A DNA stretch of 37,899 nt. Origin: CBFDCQ01 sp965603355. Lineage in GTDB: Bacteria > Hydrogenedentota > CAZGCA01 > CBFDCQ01. The notes under the pieces are model-generated. The model saw only the letters and a list, made by a program, of their open reading frames with translations, did no database searches and was not told the origin of the DNA. The stretch spans positions 1 through 37,899 of the forward strand of contig CBFDCQ010000028.1 of NCBI GenBank assembly GCA_965603355.1, given 5' to 3'. Position numbers and translations under genes: made by a program. Shown one piece after another: positions 33,609 through 37,899 of the stretch (the stretch's first letter is position 1; each line of letters starts with the position of its first letter).

Positions 33609-33637
33609 ATTATAACAGAATCAACAACCTGCGACAA
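33609..33637 (-). promoter_or_regulatory. Sigma-70 promoter of secA
   Basis: Minus strand TTGTCG (33637-33632), 17-base spacer, perfect TATAAT (33614-33609), about 55 bases before the secA ATG. Nothing recognisable is seen in 33640-33860. Confidence 0.76.
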
Positions 33638-33863
33638 GCCGTCACGCTAGCCGCTCTGTCGCGTCTCAGAAGGGATTCAGCCCACAGGCGGGCTCGAAGG
33701 TTCAGGATCGTACGGGCATCCCAGGCCAAACGTTAGCTGAAGCGGTAGTGGTGGCACATACCTATCCCCTGCGTATTCGCAAGTGCAAAACCTACAGGGA
33801 CCAAGCGGCGCTGGCCGCCGTCGAGGCGGGCAGCGCTCTCCAAAAGTCTTTGGAAGGGGGTGC

Positions 33864-33898
33864 GGGGGACAACCTTTCTGCCTGGAAAGGTTTCCCCC
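33864..33898. repeat. Long hairpin repeat
   Basis: GGGGGA + AACCTTTC (33864-33878, one bulged C) pairs with GAAAGGTT + TCCCCC (33885-33898): a 14-pair stem with a loop of six. Preceded by AAAGTCTTTGGAAGGGGG, it resembles intergenic elements seen in other anaerobes; no T tract. Confidence 0.7.
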
Positions 33899-33911
33899 GA
33901 GAACGGCGGGC

Positions 33912-33934
33912 GAGACGCCCCACCGTGGCGTCTC
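33912..33934. repeat. Palindrome GAGACGCC/GGCGTCTC
   Basis: Perfect 8-base arms around CCACCGT. The half GAGACGCC also occurs at 4664-4671 next to another palindrome, suggesting a shared dispersed element. Confidence 0.68.
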
Positions 33935-33971
33935 TACGATTAGTTTGCGAGGGTCGAACTCGTGTGGCAGG

Positions 33972-33990
33972 CCGCCTGTGGAACAGGCGG
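33972..33990. repeat. Palindrome at the end of the oxidoreductase gene
   Basis: CCGCCTG-TGGAA-CAGGCGG, 3 bases past the aldehyde oxidoreductase stop codon. It could stabilise the 3' end of that transcript; a T tract is lacking. Confidence 0.6.
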
Positions 33991-33993
33991 GGT

Positions 33994-35826
33994 CTATTCG
34001 TTCAGTTTGTCGCTGAACTGTTCTCTCACGCTTTCCTTTGGGACGCCGTTCTCATCCCAACCGCGCTTCTCGTAGTACAGTTTGAGCATCCGCTCGTACT
34101 CGTCTCGATTGACCACCTTGCCCGCCTGCGGACCGCTCGGTATAGGCAGATCGAAACATCTGTCGGGCGGGTAGTCATCCTTGCGGGTCACGCCCCGGTC
34201 GATGTTTATCAACCTGGTCAGATTGTACAGGTCGTCCGAGCGGCTGAACATCTCCTCGATGCTCATCGATACGCCGGTCACAGCCCGGTAAAACTCCGGG
34301 TAATGCAGCTCGCTGAACCCCAGCTCGATCCACGGCAACCGGCACACGCCGAGCATGTCAAACACGGGTCTGGTCTCCTGGTGATAGATGACGAGATCGA
34401 CCTTTTCCTCGATGCCCCACTCGGCGCCCATCTCCAGCTCCTTGCCGACCGTCCACGCTCTCGCGTGATGCGCGCCTATGTCTGACGTCGCGTACGCCAA
34501 CGCCATCGAGATGGTCGCTCTGCCGTCGTAGGCAGACTGTTCAAGGCCCTTGACTTCCGAGATTATAGGTTTCAGCGCGGGCCATTTCTCAATGACACGT
34601 TTCGCCCCGTCAGCCAGCACGTCGCCGACACCTTCCCGCCGCGCCATCTTCTTTATGAGAGCCACGGCGCCCTCTTCGTCGCCCCAATCGAGCGCCAGAC
34701 CGTCTATATCATCGGGCTTAAGGTCGCCTCTCTTGCAGCCCTCCATAAGCACGCCGATCAGGTTGCCGGCGGATATCGTGTCAATACCGAGCTCGTCACA
34801 GAGCGCGTTAGCCTTGAGTATGAACGCGAAGTTATCCACACCGATATTCGACCCGAACATGCATGCCGTCTCGTACTCGGGCCCTTCCACCACGGTACCG
34901 GCGTACTCGCCCTCCTTGACGAGGTTGATGTTGCCGCATGCCATCGGACAGCCGAAACAGGCCGTATCGCCGATCTTGTACCGCTCCTCCATCTCGAATC
35001 CGTTGATGCTCTCGGCGCGGTCAAAAACGCCGCCGCTGAAATTGTGCGTCGGAAGCAGCCCGGCATGGTTCAGGTAGTCCACGACCGACATCAGCCCCTG
35101 CCGCTGCCAGAACTCGAAGTATGGGTTCTTCTTCAGATGCGCGAAACTGTCATTAGAAAGCTCTCTCAACAGCTTTATGTCATGTACAGGCAGATCCTGG
35201 GAGCCCCTGATAGCGATGGCTTTAAGGTTTTTCGAACCCATAATGGCGCCCATGCCGGTTCTGCCGGCGTTACGTCCCCAATCCGCCGTCACGCACGCGA
35301 ATCCCACGAGGTTCTCACCGGCCGGCCCGATGGTGGCGACTTTGACCATCTCGTCGCCGATCTCGTGCCTTACCATTCCTTCCGTCTCGAGGGACCCCCT
35401 GCCCTTCAGATCCTCGTTCTCGACGATCTCCACCTGCCCTTCGTCGATCCAGATGTAGCAAAGCTTGTCGGCGCGACCCTTTATCACCAGCGCGTCGTAC
35501 CCCGCCTGACGCAGCTCCACGCCGAACATACCGCCGACGTTGCTGTCCGCGTATATACCCGTTGCGGGCGAGATCGATACAAAAGACGTCTTACCGGATG
35601 ATGGCAGAAAAACGCCGGTCAGAGGCCCCGGAGCAATCACGATAATGTTGTCCGGACCGAGCGGATCGAGCCCGGGACGCATGTTGTCCCAGACCAGCTT
35701 CGCGCCAAACCCCCGGCCGCCTATATATTTCAAGACAAACCTGTCGCTCAGATCCAGGACGCGTGACTTTCGCGAACTGAGATCAATCTCCAGTATCTTT
35801 TTGAAGTATCCCCCTTTTATCTTCAT
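33994..35826 (-). CDS. Aldehyde:ferredoxin oxidoreductase, tungsten type
   Basis: 610 residues, the usual length. It would oxidise aldehydes to carboxylic acids using a tungsto-bispyranopterin cofactor and pass electrons to ferredoxin. The N-terminal part has VLKYIGGRGFGAKLVWDN and SGKTSFVSISPATGIYADSN; GRTGMGAIMGSKNLKAI is a conserved cofactor-region stretch. The [4Fe-4S] ligands are visible as C290, C293, C297 (ACFGCPMACGN) and C495 (GVCRLPW), the same spacing as the Pyrococcus enzyme. The ATG at 35826 lies inside the end of the ferredoxin gene (44-base overlap), so the two are coupled. Substrate not predictable. Confidence 0.94.
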   Translation of the reverse strand: MKIKGGYFKKILEIDLSSRKSRVLDLSDRFVLKYIGGRGFGAKLVWDNMRPGLDPLGPDNIIVIAPGPLTGVFLPSSGKTSFVSISPATGIYADSNVGGMFGVELRQAGYDALVIKGRADKLCYIWIDEGQVEIVENEDLKGRGSLETEGMVRHEIGDEMVKVATIGPAGENLVGFACVTADWGRNAGRTGMGAIMGSKNLKAIAIRGSQDLPVHDIKLLRELSNDSFAHLKKNPYFEFWQRQGLMSVVDYLNHAGLLPTHNFSGGVFDRAESINGFEMEERYKIGDTACFGCPMACGNINLVKEGEYAGTVVEGPEYETACMFGSNIGVDNFAFILKANALCDELGIDTISAGNLIGVLMEGCKRGDLKPDDIDGLALDWGDEEGAVALIKKMARREGVGDVLADGAKRVIEKWPALKPIISEVKGLEQSAYDGRATISMALAYATSDIGAHHARAWTVGKELEMGAEWGIEEKVDLVIYHQETRPVFDMLGVCRLPWIELGFSELHYPEFYRAVTGVSMSIEEMFSRSDDLYNLTRLINIDRGVTRKDDYPPDRCFDLPIPSGPQAGKVVNRDEYERMLKLYYEKRGWDENGVPKESVREQFSDKLNE

Positions 35827-36418
35827 CCTTCAGCCTTTCAATATCGGCGTATTTGAGTATCTTTCTTTCGCCTTTCTCGACGTATTCGATCTCTCTCATA
35901 TGGGCGTACTTGAGCAAGCTCGTCACCCGGTGTTCCTCGCCAACCATATGCTCCGGCACATACAGCAGCGCCCGTTTCGGACATATCTTGACGCACTCCG
36001 GGTCGCCGCCGCACAGGTCGCACTTGAACGGCGTGTCCATATCCTCATGCGTGAAAACCGCACCGAACGGACATGAGATAACGCACTGGTTACACGATAT
36101 GCACTTCTCCCCGTCGAGCGCCACCACGCCGTCGTGCACCTCTATCGCGTCCGTCGGACAGTTTTCCGCACACTTCGGGTCACGGCACTGGTGACATATT
36201 ATCGGCATCCTGATCACCGGGTGAGGGTACGCCACCATCACGCGCAGACAGCTCTTCTTCGGGTTGTTGACGCCGAACCGCACGAGCGAACAAGCCACCT
36301 CGCACAACCGGCACCCCGAACAGCGTTCCGGCACCACCGTCAACCTCTTATGGACCGGCCTACCCTTCTTTCGCCGCACTTCCTCGGTGCTCTTTTTCTC
36401 TGTCTTGCTCATACCCAT
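35783..36418 (-). CDS. Ferredoxin-like protein with four [4Fe-4S] clusters
   Basis: 211 residues with sixteen cysteines in four groups: C33/36/39/43 (CSGCRLCEVAC), C75/78/83/87 (CHQCRDPKCAENCP), C106/109/112/116 (CISCNQCVISCP) and C133/136/141/146 (CDLCGGDPECVKICP). It is of the DmsB/HycB-like electron-transfer kind and, being coupled to the aldehyde oxidoreductase, is its likely electron acceptor or small subunit. No Tat signal, so cytoplasmic. ATG at 36418 or, two codons in, 36412. Confidence 0.93.
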   Translation of the reverse strand: MGMSKTEKKSTEEVRRKKGRPVHKRLTVVPERCSGCRLCEVACSLVRFGVNNPKKSCLRVMVAYPHPVIRMPIICHQCRDPKCAENCPTDAIEVHDGVVALDGEKCISCNQCVISCPFGAVFTHEDMDTPFKCDLCGGDPECVKICPKRALLYVPEHMVGEEHRVTSLLKYAHMREIEYVEKGERKILKYADIERLKDEDKRGILQKDTGD

Positions 36419-36473
36419 ACCTCGCTCCCGACAGCTACTCCTTGATCCTGCATGAGACCGATTTTGGACGCTG

Positions 36474-36503
36474 ATCTTACCACAGATGGCCGCCCTTTGA
36501 CAA
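36474..36503 (-). promoter_or_regulatory. Promoter of the ferredoxin/oxidoreductase operon
   Basis: Minus strand TTGTCA (36503-36498), 18-base spacer, TAAGAT (36479-36474), about 55 bases before the ATG. Confidence 0.6.
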
Positions 36504-36542
36504 TCTCAGACGTGCCAGCAAACAGAGGGAGGGGATATGGTA

Positions 36543-36562
36543 GGGGGGGCTCAGACCCGCCC
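36543..36562. repeat. Decayed copy of the GGGCGGGTCT palindrome
   Basis: GGGGGGGCTCAGACCCGCCC: the right arm matches the palindromes at 2102-2122 and 2264-2284 exactly, the left arm has changed. It lies just past the end of the GH gene. Confidence 0.65.
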
Positions 36563-36589
36563 GCAGCCTCATTCGTGATTAGAGCTGCG

Positions 36590-37899
36590 CTATCTCTTTA
36601 TATCCACCTTTGCCAGGGAATGTTTCGGGAGCTGGATGGTGAAGGATGTACCTTCACGCGTCTCATTGATGGTTTCCGTTACCGGGACCACATGGTCGGG
36701 TTCCTTCGGTGTGTTCTCGGCTTTGTACGAGTCGGCCGTGAGACGCGTGATGGACTGGATCTCGAACGGAGAGAACCCAAGGTTCACGTTCACCGACGCG
36801 GTTCGCTTCATATCGCGGTTGATCAGAAAGACGTTCAGGCTCGTTCCGTTGTCCCCCTGATAGGCTCCCGCGTCAATGTAGGGAACACCCCTGAGTCTCT
36901 CCACATTTCCGGTAGCGCGTGCGGAATAGGTCGGGGCCTCGATTTCGGTCTCCAGGACTTCTCTGCCTGCCAAAGCTGAGTACATCTGAAAAACGTAATA
37001 GACTACGTTTCGCCAGACGATGCGGTTTGGATACTCCCCACTGAATGCGAACAGCGCGCCGAAACCGCCCTGGCACAGCGGAAGATGGTTCGCGCTGGTC
37101 AGTTTCGGTTCCTTCAGGAAGACGTTGAACTCGGTTGCCTGGAACAGGGCCGCCAGCAGGGTACGGTTCCACATCAAGTCCTCGAGAAGCCGCGACTCGT
37201 CGCCGAAGGGATACACGAGCGGGCCGTATTCGGTCATGTGGAGATCCACATCCTTGCCCTTATTGGGGGTGTATTCCTCAATCCACCGCTTCGCTTGACT
37301 GATATGACCTGCCACGCTTTGCGAAGCGCCGGCGAAACTCTTCACGAACAGTTCTTCCGGGTAGATCCGCGAATCCGGCGTGAACCCGGAGGTGCGAAGC
37401 ATGGGAGCGTACCCGTTATGGATTGTGAGGAAATCGATCTTGTCGCCGGCCTTCTGCAGGACGGTTTTGGTCCACTCCGGGAAGTCCGTGGTGCCGATCA
37501 CGCCGAGATTGATCTCAGGAGCGAACTCGTTAACGGCCTCCGCAATTCTGAGGCAGAAATCAGCGTACTCGTCGGCGGTTTTGGCTATAGGCATGCCCGG
37601 CACCGTCTGCTTGTGCTCTTCCAGGTAAAGCTCATTGCCGACAGCGTAAGCCGTCACGTTGAAGTCTCTGTCCCGGCAGTACTTGATCCAGGCGACGGCA
37701 TCTTCCGGCGTTCCGGTGCCGGAGTTGAGCGTGATGGTGCCTGAAATACCGAGCTTGCGGCATAGATCCATGAACTCGTCAGGTCCGAAGTGGGGGTACT
37801 GAGGTTCCCCCGGCGTGGGGTCGGACCAGCAGTTGGGAACCGGTACACGCTTTTCTCCGACCGCCTTGTGCCAGTCGAAGTAGTCCGAAAGCGTGCCGC
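36590..37899 (-). CDS. Clan GH-A glycoside hydrolase, GH51 arabinofuranosidase-like (partial)
   Basis: The frame runs from the right edge (N-terminus outside the window) to a TAG at 36592-36590; 435 residues are visible. The stretch DYFDWHKAVGEKRVPVPNCW and FGPDEFMDLCRKLG followed by NSGTGTPEDAVAWIKYC resembles alpha-L-arabinofuranosidases of GH51. The probable acid/base is Glu in AVGNELYLEEH (visible residue 89) and the nucleophile Glu in HMTEYGPLVYP (visible residue 223). A C-terminal beta-sandwich (VFLINRDMKRTASVNVNLGF and on) ends the protein. GH39 or a related clan GH-A family cannot be excluded. It is followed by the ferredoxin/oxidoreductase operon on the same strand. Confidence 0.8.
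   Translation of the reverse strand, partial: GTLSDYFDWHKAVGEKRVPVPNCWSDPTPGEPQYPHFGPDEFMDLCRKLGISGTITLNSGTGTPEDAVAWIKYCRDRDFNVTAYAVGNELYLEEHKQTVPGMPIAKTADEYADFCLRIAEAVNEFAPEINLGVIGTTDFPEWTKTVLQKAGDKIDFLTIHNGYAPMLRTSGFTPDSRIYPEELFVKSFAGASQSVAGHISQAKRWIEEYTPNKGKDVDLHMTEYGPLVYPFGDESRLLEDLMWNRTLLAALFQATEFNVFLKEPKLTSANHLPLCQGGFGALFAFSGEYPNRIVWRNVVYYVFQMYSALAGREVLETEIEAPTYSARATGNVERLRGVPYIDAGAYQGDNGTSLNVFLINRDMKRTASVNVNLGFSPFEIQSITRLTADSYKAENTPKEPDHVVPVTETINETREGTSFTIQLPKHSLAKVDIKR

Overview
The window reads as a chromosomal segment of an uncultured, anaerobic or facultatively fermentative bacterium. I cannot fix the phylum. SecA carries a large insertion of the kind known from Bacteroidota and related FCB/PVC lineages. 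The SRP RNA is the long form with an Alu domain. An aldehyde:ferredoxin oxidoreductase points to low-potential, ferredoxin-linked metabolism, and the ATP synthase rotor carries a two-carboxylate Na+-type ion site. Many genes start with TTG or GTG, and short GC-rich palindromic repeats are scattered between genes.

Layout. 1-1864 (minus): SRP RNA followed by dnaX, which runs off the left edge. 1973-2284: a cluster of palindromic repeats. 2285-4448 (minus): NatB/NatA-type ABC exporter with its own promoter. 4775-5578 (minus): a lone short flagellin. 5946-7034 (plus): a K+-channel/RCK-like protein whose pore lacks the usual GYG filter. 7413-13119 (plus): the conserved rpsB-tsf-pyrH-frr // uppS-cdsA-prfB block, with a terminator after frr and a programmed +1 frameshift in prfB, then a GH42 glycosidase (to 15248). 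15313-23849 (minus): a twelve-gene ATP synthase operon atpZ-I-B-(triple c)-E-F'-F-H-A-G-D-C driven by a good promoter at 23918-23946. 23986-24948 (minus): a membrane-anchored MA-type metallopeptidase. 25285-26121 (plus): a PTS EIIA domain fused to a C4 zinc ribbon. 26143-33554 (minus): secA, a membrane transglutaminase, an ABC ATPase and permease, and a YjbQ-family protein. 33994-36418 (minus): a four-cluster ferredoxin and a tungsten-type aldehyde oxidoreductase. 36590-37899 (minus): part of a clan GH-A glycosidase that continues past the right edge.

The most remarkable item is the rotor of the ATP synthase. Beside a normal 83-residue c subunit with both Na+-type carboxylates (E32, E65), the operon encodes a 241-residue protein made of three fused c hairpins (six membrane helices). 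Only its first hairpin keeps the ion-binding glutamates; in hairpins 2 and 3 the essential Glu is Gln. A 38-base block of hairpin 3 matches atpE at 36 positions, and one of the two differences is the G-to-C change that turns the Glu codon into Gln. This predicts a mixed c-ring with fewer ion sites than hairpins, analogous to but distinct from the hybrid rotor of Acetobacterium woodii.

Genes likely to act together: SRP RNA and SecA in protein export; uppS and cdsA in envelope lipid synthesis; GH42 and the GH51-like enzyme in plant or microbial glycan breakdown; ferredoxin and aldehyde oxidoreductase in disposal or oxidation of aldehydes; and the Na+-type ATP synthase in ion-gradient coupling.
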